From contig JAJXYD010000025.1 in assembly GCA_021780695.1 (NCBI GenBank), positions 186,001 to 250,000 on the forward strand: 64,000 bases of DNA, read 5' to 3'. Shown piece by piece: positions 24,450 through 34,414 of this stretch. Source of the stretch: Deltaproteobacteria bacterium (lineage in GTDB: Bacteria > Desulfobacterota > Syntrophobacteria > Syntrophobacterales > Syntrophobacteraceae). Made by a program: the position numbers and the translations under genes. Within the stretch, counting starts at the first letter, position 1. The number at the start of each line of letters is the position of its first letter. The notes beneath the pieces were generated by a model, which searched no databases, had not been told where the DNA came from, and worked only from the letters and a program-made list of their open reading frames with translations.

Positions 24450-25838
24450 TTACAGAATATATCTGCTCAAATCCTCGTCTTTAATTATCTCGCTAAGACC
24501 TTTTCGCACGTACTCGGGATTTATATGCACGGTCTGGCCTTTAAGATCGGGAGCATTAAACGAAATATCGCTTAGAAGCTTTTCCATGACCGTGTGAAGT
24601 CTTCTTGCGCCGATATTTTCGGTTCTCGAATTTACCAGGTAGGCAATTTCGGCAAGTTCGTCTATGGCTTCGGCGTCAAAGACCAGTTCGACGCCCTCGG
24701 TTTCAAGCAAGGCCTTATATTGAGCTATAAGAGCGTTTTCGGGTTCCTTTAGAATCCGAACGAAATCATCCCGGGAAAGCGAGGTGAGCTCGACGCGGAT
24801 GGGGAAACGCCCCTGCAACTCGGGGATAAGGTCGGAGGGCTTGGCGATGTGGAAGGCCCCCGAGGCTATAAAAAGGATGTGGTCGGTCTTTACCATCCCG
24901 TATTTGGTAGTAACCGTCGAGCCTTCGACAATGGGCAGAAGATCGCGCTGGACGCCTTCGCGTGAGACGTCGGGCCCCCTGCCCCCACCTTCTCTTCCGG
25001 CGATCTTATCGATTTCATCCAAAAATATGATACCGGAGTGTTCGACCCTGTCGATGGCCGACTTTATTACCTTGTCCATATCGACAAGGCGCTGGGATTC
25101 TTCGGCGATAAGCAACTCACGGGCCTCGGGGATCTTGACTTTCCTGCGCTTGGTGCGTTTGGGAAGCATGGAGCCAAGCATTTCACGCAGGTTAAAGTCC
25201 ATTTCCTCCATGCCCGCGCCTGCGAAGATTTCTACCATCGGCGTATTGCGATCCGGAACGTCGAGGTCGACGTAGCGGTCGTCTAAAGCACCCTTTCTAA
25301 GCAGCTTTCGGAGTTTTTCCCTGGTGGAATCGGCCTGTTCGGACTCCTGCCTGGCTTCGATCAGGGCCGTGGCCTCATCATCGGGGAAAGGATGCTCGCG
25401 CACTTCGGGGCTGGACTGCTTGGGCGGCAACAGGATATCGAGAAGCTTTTCCTCGGCTACTTCCTCGGCCTTTACCTTTACAATCTCCATCTCCTCGTTT
25501 CGCACCAGGCTGACCGCCAGTTCGGTAAGATCGCGGATCATGGATTCGACATCCCGGCCCACATAGCCGACCTCGGTGAACTTGCTGGCCTCGATTTTTA
25601 GAAAAGGCGACTGGGCAAGACGGGCAAGACGGCGGGCTATCTCTGTTTTTCCCACACCCGTGGGTCCGATCATTATGATGTTTTTGGGCGCTATCTCGTC
25701 GCGCAGGTGTTCGGGCACCTGCTGCCTTCTCCACCTGTTTCGCAGCGCTATGGCCACCATGCGCTTGGCCTCTTTCTGCCCTATGATATATTTATCGAGC
25801 TCACTTACTATTTCAGCCGGTGTAAGGGGTGGTTGCAT
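24450..25838 (-). CDS. hslU: ATP-dependent protease ATPase subunit HslU
   Basis: 462 residues; ATG preceded by GGAG at 10 nt, following the hslV stop by 3 bp. Motifs: [20 protein letters not shown] at the N-terminus, Walker [17 protein letters not shown], an [16 protein letters not shown] pore segment, Walker [11 protein letters not shown], and the sensor/C-terminal [16 protein letters not shown]. The I-domain inserted between Walker A and B is present. Together with HslV it forms a proteasome-like protease. Confidence 0.96.
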   Translation of the reverse strand: MQPPLTPAEIVSELDKYIIGQKEAKRMVAIALRNRWRRQQVPEHLRDEIAPKNIIMIGPTGVGKTEIARRLARLAQSPFLKIEASKFTEVGYVGRDVESMIRDLTELAVSLVRNEEMEIVKVKAEEVAEEKLLDILLPPKQSSPEVREHPFPDDEATALIEARQESEQADSTREKLRKLLRKGALDDRYVDLDVPDRNTPMVEIFAGAGMEEMDFNLREMLGSMLPKRTKRRKVKIPEARELLIAEESQRLVDMDKVIKSAIDRVEHSGIIFLDEIDKIAGREGGGRGPDVSREGVQRDLLPIVEGSTVTTKYGMVKTDHILFIASGAFHIAKPSDLIPELQGRFPIRVELTSLSRDDFVRILKEPENALIAQYKALLETEGVELVFDAEAIDELAEIAYLVNSRTENIGARRLHTVMEKLLSDISFNAPDLKGQTVHINPEYVRKGLSEIIKDEDLSRYIL

Positions 25839-25841
25839 CAA

Positions 25842-26387
25842 TTAAAGCTCCTCGATCACAAATTCCTTGTTGGTATAAATACAGATGGATGCGGCGATGC
25901 TCATGGCTTCCTCGGCGATCTGACGGGCCGAAAGGTCTGTGTGACGTTCGAGGGCTCGCGCGGCGGCAAGCGCGTAAGGGGCTCCGGAGCCCACGGCGGC
26001 AAATCCGTCGTCGGGTTCTATGACGTCGCCCGTTCCGCTCAGTATGAAAGAATCCTTGGCGTCCGCGGCCACGAGCAGCGCTTCAAGCTTTCTTAGCGCC
26101 CGGTCCATGCGCCAGTCTTTTGCCAGTTCCACCGCGGCGCGTTTGAGATTACCGTTATATTGTTCGAGCTTTGCTTCCAGTCTTTCAAACAGGGTAAAAG
26201 CATCGGCCGTGGAGCCGGCAAAACCGGTCAGGATCTTTTCGTGGTAGAGCCTGCGGATCTTTTTGGCCTGATGTTTGACGATGGTCTCCCCCATCGTGAC
26301 CTGGCCGTCGCCGGCCATTACAACACCGCCCCCCCTGCGAACAACTATCACTGTAGTGCTGCGCACTTTCGAACCAGGCACGAGCAT
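25842..26387 (-). CDS. hslV: ATP-dependent protease peptidase subunit HslV
   Basis: 181 residues; ATG with GGGGAG at 6 nt. The expected N-terminal catalytic threonine is in [12 protein letters not shown]; here it follows an 11-residue leader that must be removed. [22 protein letters not shown] and [20 protein letters not shown] are hallmark HslV segments. Second gene in xerC-hslV-hslU, an order conserved in many deltaproteobacteria and firmicutes. Confidence 0.95.
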   Translation of the reverse strand: MLVPGSKVRSTTVIVVRRGGGVVMAGDGQVTMGETIVKHQAKKIRRLYHEKILTGFAGSTADAFTLFERLEAKLEQYNGNLKRAAVELAKDWRMDRALRKLEALLVAADAKDSFILSGTGDVIEPDDGFAAVGSGAPYALAAARALERHTDLSARQIAEEAMSIAASICIYTNKEFVIEEL

Positions 26388-26474
26388 TATTTTCTCCCCA
26401 TCATGGTCGTATGGCAGTATATGCCAAATTCGGTCAAATTATCACAATAATAGGAATATAATCACCAGATAGTC

Positions 26475-27416
26475 CTATTTTTTCCTGCTTCTGGGATGTG
26501 AGGCATCGTAGACCTTCATCAGCCGGTCGATGTTTACGTGGGTGTATCTCTGGGTCGTTGAAAGGCTCTCATGTCCGAGCATTTCCTGTATGGCCCGCAG
26601 ATCGGCTCCGGCGTTGAGAAGATGCGTGGCGAAAGTATGCCTTAGCCCGTGAGCGCTCAAATGCTGCCAAAGCCCGCATGCGATCAACTCGGCCTTGAGG
26701 ATCCTGTTTACCGACCGGGCGGTAAGCCTGCCTCCCCGCGCATTTAAAAAAAGGGCCCTCGGAGCCGAAACCCTCCTTTGGGCAAAGGCAAACTCAAGGG
26801 CGCAAAGATAGTGCTTGAGGGCCTCAAGACCTTTTGTCCCGATGGGAACAATGCGTTCTTTTCGCCCTTTTCCTCTGACGCGAACAACTTTTTCGTCAAA
26901 AATCACCTCTTCGCGGTCAAGATGGACAAGTTCGCTCACGCGAATGCCCGTCGAGTACAAAGATTCGAAAAGAGCCCAGTTTCTGGCCTTCCTCCACGTC
27001 CCCTCGCGTTTTAGCGCCCCGGCGCGAAGCGCATCGAGAAAGCCGAAGACATCGTCGACGGTCAGAAAGGAAACCACCTTTTGCTCAAGCTTTGGATGGG
27101 CCACAAGCTCGGCTGGATTTTCGACCAAAAAACCCGCCCCGCACAGATACCGGAAAAAAGAACGCAGCGCGGAGAGCTTTCGCGCCCGGCTCGCTTTTTC
27201 AAGGGACCTGTAAACCGAAACCATAAACCCACGCACGGTCTCGGGTGTAATCGCACCGGGTTCGAGAACCCCTGTCCCCACAAGGCCTCGGGCGTAAGAT
27301 GCAAACTGGCTCAAATCGCTTGCGTAGGCCCTAACGGTTTCCTCGCTCAGGTTTCGCTCGTAGCGCAGGTATTGCAGAAAAAGCGTTTGGGCGCTATCCC
27401 AGTCCGGGCCGCTCAT
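26475..27416 (-). CDS. xerC: Tyrosine recombinase XerC
   Basis: 313 residues. The N-terminal SAM-like domain (FLQYLRYERNLSEETVRAYASD) is followed by the catalytic domain with Arg in YSTGIRVSELVHL, His-x-x-Arg in HGLRHTFATHLL, His in LGHESLSTT and the nucleophile Tyr in TQRYTHVNID. It would resolve chromosome dimers at dif with XerD. Its usual place ahead of hslVU supports the housekeeping role over a phage or integron integrase. Confidence 0.93.
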   Translation of the reverse strand: MSGPDWDSAQTLFLQYLRYERNLSEETVRAYASDLSQFASYARGLVGTGVLEPGAITPETVRGFMVSVYRSLEKASRARKLSALRSFFRYLCGAGFLVENPAELVAHPKLEQKVVSFLTVDDVFGFLDALRAGALKREGTWRKARNWALFESLYSTGIRVSELVHLDREEVIFDEKVVRVRGKGRKERIVPIGTKGLEALKHYLCALEFAFAQRRVSAPRALFLNARGGRLTARSVNRILKAELIACGLWQHLSAHGLRHTFATHLLNAGADLRAIQEMLGHESLSTTQRYTHVNIDRLMKVYDASHPRSRKK

Positions 27417-27597
27417 GGGAGTCTATTCCTTTCACCCGGGCATAATGGCACAACAACACGCAATAGGGAATAGCGAATAGTGCGGCCCGTTTTGTGCTAT
27501 TAGGTTGACGCTCCCATGGTTCGGTATTAAGAGCGAGAAAGGCTTTTGCGACCAAAAGACAAGGTAGCGATCCCAACTTCAAATTCAGGAGACAGCC

Positions 27598-30042
27598 ATG
27601 ACAAACCGGGCCGAAGAACCGGCGAACGCAACCCGGGCCGAAAGCATCAGCGCTTACGGGCCTGCCCGCTCGACCGTGGGTGGAACTGTGCTGGACGCCG
27701 AGGAACTGCGCAAGCTCCATTCTTACTGGCAAGCCAGCCTCTATCTTTGCCTCGGCATGCTTTATCTACGGGATAACCCTCTTTTGAGAGAGGGGCTAAA
27801 ACCCGAGCACATAAAACCGCGTCTTCTGGGCCACTGGGGCTCGGACCCCGGCCAGTGTTTTATCTATGTCCATTTCAACAGATTGATTAAAAAATACGAT
27901 CTAAACTCCATCTATATCTCGGGACCCGGTCACGGAGCCCCTTCGGTGCTCTCCCAGGCCTATCTGGAAGGCGTCTACTCCGAAGTATACCCGGATAAGA
28001 GCGAAAACCTCGCGGGAATGCAGCGTTTTTTTAAACAGTTCTCCTTTCCCGGAGGCATAGGCAGCCACGCTACGCCTGAAACGCCGGGCAGTCTCCACGA
28101 AGGCGGCGAGTTAGGCTACAGTCTCTCCCATGCTTTCGGAACCGTCTTTGACAACCCCGATCTTATCACCCTTGCGGTGGTCGGAGACGGAGAATTCGAA
28201 ACCGGCCCCCTGGCTACCAGCTGGCACAGCAACAAATTCCTAAACCCCATAGTCGACGGGGCCGTACTGCCCGTGCTGCACCTAAACGGTTACAAGATCA
28301 ACAACCCCACCATCCCCGCGCGCATAAGCCACGAAGAACTCGAACACCTTTTCAAAGGCTACGGCTATACGGTCTATTTCGTTGAAGGAAGCGAACCCGA
28401 GAGCATGCACCAGGCCATGGCGGCTACTCTCGAGCACTGTGTGCTCGAAATCCGAAGGTTTCAGCAACAGGCGCGAACTTCGGGCGTACCGTTTCGACCC
28501 AGATGGCCAATGATCGTCCTTCGCACCCCCAAAGGCTGGACCGCGCCCCGAAAGGTCGAGGGGCATTACCTGGAAGGATTCTGGCGCGCCCACCAGATCC
28601 CTCTTACCGGGGTGGCAACAGACCCCGGCCGCCTCAAATTGCTCGAATCGTGGTTACTCAGCTACGGCCCCGACAAGCATTTCGACAAAGAGGGACGGCT
28701 TTTGGACGAACTTAGAGCCCTGGCCCCCGAGGGCAATCGGCGCATGAGCGCCAACCCCGTGGCCAACGGTGGGCTTCTTCGCCGCCCCCTAGAGATCCCC
28801 GATATGCGAAAGTTCGCTGTGACCGTAGAGCAGCGCGCGGTGACATCGGCGGGCAATGTGCCGGTTCTTGGCGAGCTTCTCCGGGAAATCGTGCGGTTAA
28901 ATCCCCATAATTTCAGAGTTTTTGGACCAGACGAGACGCAATCGAACAGGCTCGAGGCAATCTATGAAGCCGCCGGCAAGGTCTGGGTCGGCCAATATTT
29001 TCCCGAAGACGCCGACGGAGGCGAACTGACCCCCACGGGCCGGGTCATGGAGATGCTTAGCGAACACACGGTGGAAGGGTGGCTGGAGGGCTATATTCTA
29101 AGCGGAAGGCACGGCTTTATAAACAGCTACGAACCCTTTGTCCACATTATAGATTCGATGGTAAATCAGCACGCAAAATGGCTCGAAAAGTGCCATGAAA
29201 TACCGTGGCGAGCCAACGTGGCTTCTCTAAACCTTTTGATCACGGCCCTTGTCTGGCGCCAGGACCACAACGGCTTTACTCACCAGGACCCGGGCTTTCT
29301 CGACGTGGTGGCCAACAAGAGCCCTGAGGTCGTACGCATCTATCTGCCCCCCGATGCCAATTGCCTGCTCTCGGTTGCCGACCACTGTTTAAAAAGTATC
29401 AATTATATCAACGTGATCGTAGCCGACAAGCAAGAGCACCTCCAGTACCTGGACATGGACGGGGCGATCGCTCATTGCACGAAAGGCGCAGGCATATGGG
29501 AATGGGCGGGAAACGAACGGGGAGCAGAGCCCGATATCGTCATGGCCTCCTGCGGCGACGTACCGACCATGGAGTCCCTGGCCGCGGTTGCTCTTCTGCG
29601 GCAACACCTGCCCGACATGAAGGTGCGGTTCGTAAACGTTGTGGACCTCTTTAGACTGGTGCCCAAAAGCGAACACCCCCACGGCATGAGCGACCGGGAA
29701 TTCGAGGTCCTTTTTACATCCACAAAACCGGTGGTGTTCAACTTCCATTCCTACCCCTGGCTGATTCATCGCCTCACCTACCGAAGGCCCGGCCAGCAAA
29801 ACATCCATGTGCGAGGCTACAAGGAGATGGGAAACATCAATACGCCCCTCGAACTTGCCATCCGCAACCAGACCGATCGCTTCAGCCTTGCCATTGACGC
29901 AATCGACCGCGTCCCGCGTTTCCGGGATACGGGCTCATCTGTAAGAGAGGCGCTTCTCGACAGCCAGATCTCCTGCTTAAATTATGCTTTCGAGTTCGGA
30001 GTGGACCGCCGGGACATAACCGAGTGGAAATGGCCCTTCTGA
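27598..30042 (+). CDS. xfp: Xylulose-5-phosphate/fructose-6-phosphate phosphoketolase
   Basis: 814 residues; ATG with AGGAG at 7 nt. Thiamine-diphosphate motifs are clear: GPGHGAPSVLSQAYLEG, GGELGYSLSHAFG, VVGDGEFETGPLATSWHSNK, and C-terminal HDHNGFTHQDPGFL-type sequence (RQDHNGFTHQDPG). It cleaves ketose phosphates with phosphate to acetyl phosphate and GAP or erythrose-4-P. It is monocistronic. Its presence alongside glycolytic genes offers a route from sugar phosphates to acetyl phosphate, for gluconeogenic carbon or acetate formation. Confidence 0.95.
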   Translation: MTNRAEEPANATRAESISAYGPARSTVGGTVLDAEELRKLHSYWQASLYLCLGMLYLRDNPLLREGLKPEHIKPRLLGHWGSDPGQCFIYVHFNRLIKKYDLNSIYISGPGHGAPSVLSQAYLEGVYSEVYPDKSENLAGMQRFFKQFSFPGGIGSHATPETPGSLHEGGELGYSLSHAFGTVFDNPDLITLAVVGDGEFETGPLATSWHSNKFLNPIVDGAVLPVLHLNGYKINNPTIPARISHEELEHLFKGYGYTVYFVEGSEPESMHQAMAATLEHCVLEIRRFQQQARTSGVPFRPRWPMIVLRTPKGWTAPRKVEGHYLEGFWRAHQIPLTGVATDPGRLKLLESWLLSYGPDKHFDKEGRLLDELRALAPEGNRRMSANPVANGGLLRRPLEIPDMRKFAVTVEQRAVTSAGNVPVLGELLREIVRLNPHNFRVFGPDETQSNRLEAIYEAAGKVWVGQYFPEDADGGELTPTGRVMEMLSEHTVEGWLEGYILSGRHGFINSYEPFVHIIDSMVNQHAKWLEKCHEIPWRANVASLNLLITALVWRQDHNGFTHQDPGFLDVVANKSPEVVRIYLPPDANCLLSVADHCLKSINYINVIVADKQEHLQYLDMDGAIAHCTKGAGIWEWAGNERGAEPDIVMASCGDVPTMESLAAVALLRQHLPDMKVRFVNVVDLFRLVPKSEHPHGMSDREFEVLFTSTKPVVFNFHSYPWLIHRLTYRRPGQQNIHVRGYKEMGNINTPLELAIRNQTDRFSLAIDAIDRVPRFRDTGSSVREALLDSQISCLNYAFEFGVDRRDITEWKWPF

Positions 30043-30225
30043 GATTGGGTGACAATAAAACCGGGGTGTCGGCCTCAGGGCCTGCCCCCGGGCTAATCGC
30101 TTCAGGATCGGGAATTTCTCCCTTACCGGCTCATCGCCTTACTGCCTCCGGATTAAATGCATCGCTCTAAAAGAGCTGCACCCATTCCAGTCATTTCCTT
30201 CCAGGGTTAGGAAAAACCCAAACGG

Positions 30226-31398
30226 CTAACCGGTCATCCCCGCCAGAGCCTTTTCCAGCCTCTGGGCCTCTTCCAGGATCAGCTTCGCGTATTTGCCGGC
30301 TTCGGAGTCCGGGTCAAGCGTAGCGGCCAGTCTCCTGGCAAAACCGCCTACCGCCGTAAGTGGGTTTCTCACTTCGTGGGCCACGGCCTGGAGGGTCTGG
30401 GATACGGTTTTTTCCCCCTGGTTTATGGAATTAAAGGTGGGCAGGACGCCACGGCATTCGTTGCCGTGGTCAATTCTGCCTGAAATCTCAGCCAGGGCTG
30501 CGTTGGCTTTTTCCATGATGCTGAGCAGATCTTTTTCCTTGTCTATTTCTACCCTGAGGCTTTTGGCTCCCTCTTCGACCTCGGCAAAAGTGCTCAAAAG
30601 GATCTCCTGCACCTCATCGTGTTTGAGCCCAAGACATCTGCGGGCCTCGCGGAAAAAGGTCGTGAAGGCCACGTCCCTCTTTAACAGGGTTTGTGAAAAA
30701 AGCCTGGCCAGCCGGCAGATTTCGCGCAATGGGGGAAGTGCGCTTGCCCGGTCTTGCCCGCACGCTCTCTGGCAGTCAATGATATGGGTTGGGAACCTCC
30801 AATGAGCCAGGGCGGCAGCCCCAACCATCCGATGATCGATGCCAAAGCAATTCTTTTCCTTTTCAAGCACCTCTTCTAACGGCTCAAAATTGAGATCGAA
30901 CTGGCCGGGCCGCCCTTTTACCAACAAATCAAACAGAACGGGCATACCGATTTCCATGGTAAGGCCCCCCAGGAAAGCCTCCTCGGGATTGGCGGCCCGG
31001 GAGCTCCGGGCCAGGGCTTTGGCCACAAGTCCGCGATAGAGCGAAAGGCGCCAGAACAGTTCGTAATCAAACTGTTCGACTTTGCCAAAAGGAAAGGCCC
31101 CTCTAAGGGAAATGGTCAAGGCCATCAGTCTGACCTTTTGGCTCCCCAGCTTGATCACGGCTCTGGAAAGGGTGGTTATGGGCAGGTCGCCGCTAAAAAA
31201 AGAGCTGTTTGCCAATGTCAGAAGCCGAATGCTAAGGGAGGGATCTTTTTCTATCAGCCACACAAGCTGATCGTTTGTAGCCCTTTCGTCTGAGGCCAGT
31301 TCAACGAGTTTCAGAGCGATCGCGGAAAGGGGGGGCAGCAAATAACCCGCTTGGATCTGTTCAAGTATTTTACCAGCCGATGCTTCCTGCATGCTCAT
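30226..31398 (-). CDS. HDOD-domain protein with a C-terminal histidine-kinase dimerisation segment but no ATPase domain
   Basis: 390 residues. The N-terminal 200 carry an HDOD fold (LLPPLSAIALKLVELASDE, LTLANSSFFSG, ITTLSRAVIKLGSQKVR, FLGGLTMEIGMPVLFDLL). The C-terminal 70 contain VAHEVRNPLTAVGGFARRLA, a good HisKA H-box with the phosphorylatable His, but the protein ends about 40 residues later with no HATPase_c. HDOD proteins often appear with two-component signalling and motility. It may act as a phosphorelay or dimerisation element driven by another kinase. The 30043-30225 gap shows GC-rich hairpin-like sequence but no gene. Confidence 0.78.
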   Translation of the reverse strand: MSMQEASAGKILEQIQAGYLLPPLSAIALKLVELASDERATNDQLVWLIEKDPSLSIRLLTLANSSFFSGDLPITTLSRAVIKLGSQKVRLMALTISLRGAFPFGKVEQFDYELFWRLSLYRGLVAKALARSSRAANPEEAFLGGLTMEIGMPVLFDLLVKGRPGQFDLNFEPLEEVLEKEKNCFGIDHRMVGAAALAHWRFPTHIIDCQRACGQDRASALPPLREICRLARLFSQTLLKRDVAFTTFFREARRCLGLKHDEVQEILLSTFAEVEEGAKSLRVEIDKEKDLLSIMEKANAALAEISGRIDHGNECRGVLPTFNSINQGEKTVSQTLQAVAHEVRNPLTAVGGFARRLAATLDPDSEAGKYAKLILEEAQRLEKALAGMTG

Positions 31399-31657
31399 GA
31401 CTCATCCTGTCTAACAAGGGACCCCACACGCCGATGATTTCATTTGCGCGCCTCTTCCTGGAAAAGAATTCGGAATATAGGCGCCGAAACATGAGAGGAA
31501 GTAATCGAAAGCATCACAGAGCGGGAGGTCCCCCAAGCCGGTCCCGGGGCTTGCGCCCCGGCGTGTTTCCATTAGTATATCCACTGGTTTTAGCGCTCCC
31601 CTTTTCCCTCTAAATTCAATTTATCGCACCTTGCAAGCAGATTCGCTGTTTTTTTGT
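31399..31657. other. Intergenic region before the sigma28-like promoter
   Basis: No coding frame of any quality. It contains a 7-bp GC-rich hairpin CCGGGGC-TTGC-GCCCCGG at 31544-31561. This may be a weak terminator; no clean T-run follows. Confidence 0.4.
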
Positions 31658-31685
31658 TAAAGTTTTTTCAATAAAGAACCGATTA
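31658..31685 (+). promoter_or_regulatory. Sigma28 (FliA)-like promoter
   Basis: TAAAGTTT at 31658-31665 and ACCGATTA at 31678-31685 match the flagellar sigma28 consensus TAAAGTTT-N11-GCCGATAA in 14 of 16 positions with a 12-bp spacer, one more than ideal. It lies 92 bp upstream of a small ORF. Confidence 0.5.
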
Positions 31686-31776
31686 GTCAAGAGTATGAAA
31701 GTCTAAAAAAGAATTGCACCGCGATGATTCCCGCGGAAACCCCGTATTTTTCAGGCGGGAATGGGAGGTTTAGGAA

Positions 31777-32055
31777 ATGAGCATCGGAACACTCCAGGCT
31801 TCAACGTCCGCTTCGGTTATGGCGCTGAGTAAAGACCCACCCTGGGGCGCAAAAGATCTCGAGAAGTTAAAACTGCTCGTGGACCAGGGTTTTACGACAG
31901 TCCAAATAGCACGGGAACTGGGAGCAAACGTAAACGATGTCCAACAGATGGTGGGCGTTCTCAGGCAGTCGGCATCCAATTCGCCCGCTGTTTCCCCGGA
32001 CTTACCCGCTGCCACCGCTCAGTCCATCGGCCAAAACATCAGCATTAAAGCCTAG
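31777..32055 (+). CDS. Small protein of unknown function behind a sigma28-like promoter
   Basis: 92 residues; ATG with GGAGG at 8 nt. The Ser/Thr-rich N-terminus (MSIGTLQASTSASVMALS) is followed by a predicted helical region AKDLEKLKLLVDQGFTTVQI and ARELGANVNDVQQMVGVL, which has the spacing of a helix-turn-helix. The C-terminus is Pro/Ala/Ser-rich and disordered-looking. Not recognised. The promoter suggests it is made with flagellar or chemotaxis genes; the HDOD protein upstream is on the other strand. A small DNA-binding or FlgM-like regulatory role is possible but unproven. Confidence 0.6.
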   Translation: MSIGTLQASTSASVMALSKDPPWGAKDLEKLKLLVDQGFTTVQIARELGANVNDVQQMVGVLRQSASNSPAVSPDLPAATAQSIGQNISIKA

Positions 32056-32060
32056 GCATC

Positions 32061-32091
32061 CTTTCGGGGGGCTTTGCCGGCCCCCGGAAAG
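32061..32091 (+). terminator. GC-rich hairpin after the small protein
   Basis: CTTTCGGGGG and CCCCCGGAAAG pair with one bulge around a 10-nt loop, 6 bp after the stop codon. It lacks a T-run, so it may stabilise the 3' end or act as a Rho-assisted terminator. Nothing else is evident up to 32370. Confidence 0.5.
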
Positions 32092-32370
32092 CGAGCCTGA
32101 TTTATCTCCCGCAAATTCGCGCCGGAGCGAGATGCTCAACCTCGTGGTTTTTACGTCCCTGGCCGGCAGCCCTGCCCCCCCTGTCTCAAAAAATCTCTAT
32201 AGTCAAGAGGCCCGACAGGTGGCATATAAATTGCTCACCCTATTTGGCGTCCTTAAATCGGGTATTGCGAAGTGACCCGCAAGGGTGTTTTGCAGGAAGT
32301 CCCGGCGTTAAAACCTGACAACTTGTCAAAAATTTGAATCCCACAGGGGATGCAAGGAGCGGTTTCCAGC

Positions 32371-34305
32371 ATGTGCGGTATCGCGGGTGTATTTTTCCAG
32401 GGAGCAAAGGGAGCCCAGGCCGGAAAAGAGATGGCCGGCGTTCTTGGCAGGCTCGCCCGTCGCGGCCCCGACGGCGAGGGGATCAGTCGCGGCAACGGAT
32501 GGGTCTTTGGGCACAGGCGTTTGGCGGTAATCGATTTGCTGGGCGGCTCTCAGCCCATCGAGGATTGCCTCGGTGCCCTGACCTATAACGGCGAACTGTA
32601 TAACTACCGGGAGTTAAGAGATTTACTGCGCCGGGAGGGGCAGTCCTTTACGACAGCCTCGGACACCGAAGTGGTGCTTAAAGCCTGGAGGGCCTGGGGA
32701 CCCGCCTGTCTCAAGCGGTTTAACGGCATGTTCGCCTTCGCGGTCTACGATGGCAACCGCGACAGCATTTTCCTGGCCCGAGATCCCCTGGGGATAAAAC
32801 CGCTATTTTATTATGCCGGAAAAGGGGGATTTTATTTCGCCTCCACGATGGCCGCTCTGCTGGCCTTTGAAGAGGTGCCCGCCACAGCCGACCCCGCGGG
32901 TATCTCCCACTATCTCACCACAACCCATGTCGTGATGGGGTCTCGTACTTTGGTAAAAGGGGTATGCAGCCTCGAGCCGGGCTCCTGGCTGGAGGTGAGG
33001 CGCGATTTCGTGGGGAAACCGCCCCGGCAGGTGCGCTACCGCACGCTTCCCGCCCAGCGCCGCGAGGCGATTTCCTTCGAACAGGCCGCCGCGCAAACAC
33101 GCGAACTCGTTCACGACTCGGTTCGCTCGCAACTTATAAGCGATGTGCCCCTGGGCGGATTTCTGAGCGGAGGCATCGATTCGACGATCATTGCCTCTCA
33201 GGCCTCAAAACTGTGTGCTTTCAACGCCTACAGCGTGGGCTATCAACACCTCTCATCCGCGGGAGAGTCCTTCCACGAATGGCCCTACATTCGCGAGGCC
33301 GCGGCCTCCTACGGTATTGGGTGCAAAGAAATCGTCCTCGAACCATCCGATTACCCCACAGACTGGAAATTCCTGATCGCCGAGAAGGGCCAACCCCTCA
33401 GCACCCCTAACGAGATAGGCATCTACAGGCTTGCAAGCGCACTGCGGCGGGAATACACCGTGGCCCTTAGCGGCGAAGGCGCCGACGAGATCTTCGGCGG
33501 ATACACGGAGGCCTGTTTTTCGGTGGTCGATTTTATCCGCTCCCGCCAACTTGACCGGTTCGATCCGGGCCAAAGGGAAATACTCTCTTCGGCCTTAAAG
33601 CGCATGTATGGAACCGACCGGTTCAATTCCCTGCTCGATCACTTTTTGCGCCTGATCGCTCATATGAATTTCGGCGTCAAATTCAACCTGCTCCAACCCA
33701 AATGGCAGGAGGAGCTAAAAAACGACGAACTTCTCATTGGTCACTACGCAGACCGCTTCGCGGCCATGAAAAACTGCACCCCTTTTGACGCCTACATGCG
33801 GTTGATCCTGGAAAAAAACTTGCAAACCCTGCTTTTCCGCCTCGATTCGAGCACCATGGCAGCTTCTGTGGAAGGTCGCGTTCCCTTTACCGACCCTCGC
33901 CTCGTGGATTTGCTCTTCTCCCTGCCCGATCACTACAAGATGGACTGGTCCGAAGAGGCAAACGAAGCCGAAACCCTCACCCTAAATACTATCGAAGCGG
34001 CCGCTCGGGGCCTGATCAGAAGCAAGATGCTGCTGCGCGAAGCCTTTGCCGATGTGGTGCCTCAAAGCATCCTCACCCGGCGCAAAATGAGTTTTCCGAC
34101 TCCCTTTCTCGAATGGTTTGCCGGGTCGATGCGCGCCATGGTGGAAGAAAGCCTGCGCCAAAGCCCCTTTGCCCGTGGGTGGCTGCGGCCCGAATCCGTT
34201 GAGCTCCTCTTGGCCAACCTGGAAAAACCCGCTTACGGGATGATGGCCTGGCCCCTTATGAACCTGTGCCTGTGGCAGGAAGAGATGGGCATATCCTGGG
34301 ACTAG
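32371..34305 (+). CDS. asnB: Asparagine synthetase B (glutamine-hydrolysing)
   Basis: 644 residues from the ATG before Cys (MCGIAGVFF); the class II glutaminase needs Cys at position 2, so this start is firm (AGGAG at 10 nt). RRGPDGEGISRGNGWVFGHRRL completes the glutaminase signature. The synthetase half has the PP-loop PLGGFLSGGIDSTII and the ALSGEGADEIFGGY motif. It makes asparagine from aspartate, or amidates another carboxylate; the isolated context gives no special substrate. Length fits AsnB of the AsnO/AsnB type. Confidence 0.9.
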   Translation: MCGIAGVFFQGAKGAQAGKEMAGVLGRLARRGPDGEGISRGNGWVFGHRRLAVIDLLGGSQPIEDCLGALTYNGELYNYRELRDLLRREGQSFTTASDTEVVLKAWRAWGPACLKRFNGMFAFAVYDGNRDSIFLARDPLGIKPLFYYAGKGGFYFASTMAALLAFEEVPATADPAGISHYLTTTHVVMGSRTLVKGVCSLEPGSWLEVRRDFVGKPPRQVRYRTLPAQRREAISFEQAAAQTRELVHDSVRSQLISDVPLGGFLSGGIDSTIIASQASKLCAFNAYSVGYQHLSSAGESFHEWPYIREAAASYGIGCKEIVLEPSDYPTDWKFLIAEKGQPLSTPNEIGIYRLASALRREYTVALSGEGADEIFGGYTEACFSVVDFIRSRQLDRFDPGQREILSSALKRMYGTDRFNSLLDHFLRLIAHMNFGVKFNLLQPKWQEELKNDELLIGHYADRFAAMKNCTPFDAYMRLILEKNLQTLLFRLDSSTMAASVEGRVPFTDPRLVDLLFSLPDHYKMDWSEEANEAETLTLNTIEAAARGLIRSKMLLREAFADVVPQSILTRRKMSFPTPFLEWFAGSMRAMVEESLRQSPFARGWLRPESVELLLANLEKPAYGMMAWPLMNLCLWQEEMGISWD

Positions 34306-34414
34306 GTCGATTTAAGGCAAGTAACGGCTCTTTGCCCTTATTGTCTTATTTCCGGACCTAAAATGGTCCTGCCGGGGATTTTCGACAACGGCCCTCTTAG
34401 GGCTTCCAGTATTT

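Noticed and set aside
26475..27416. Phage or integron integrase
   Set aside because: Length, motif set and position before hslVU match housekeeping XerC; no attachment site or phage genes are nearby.
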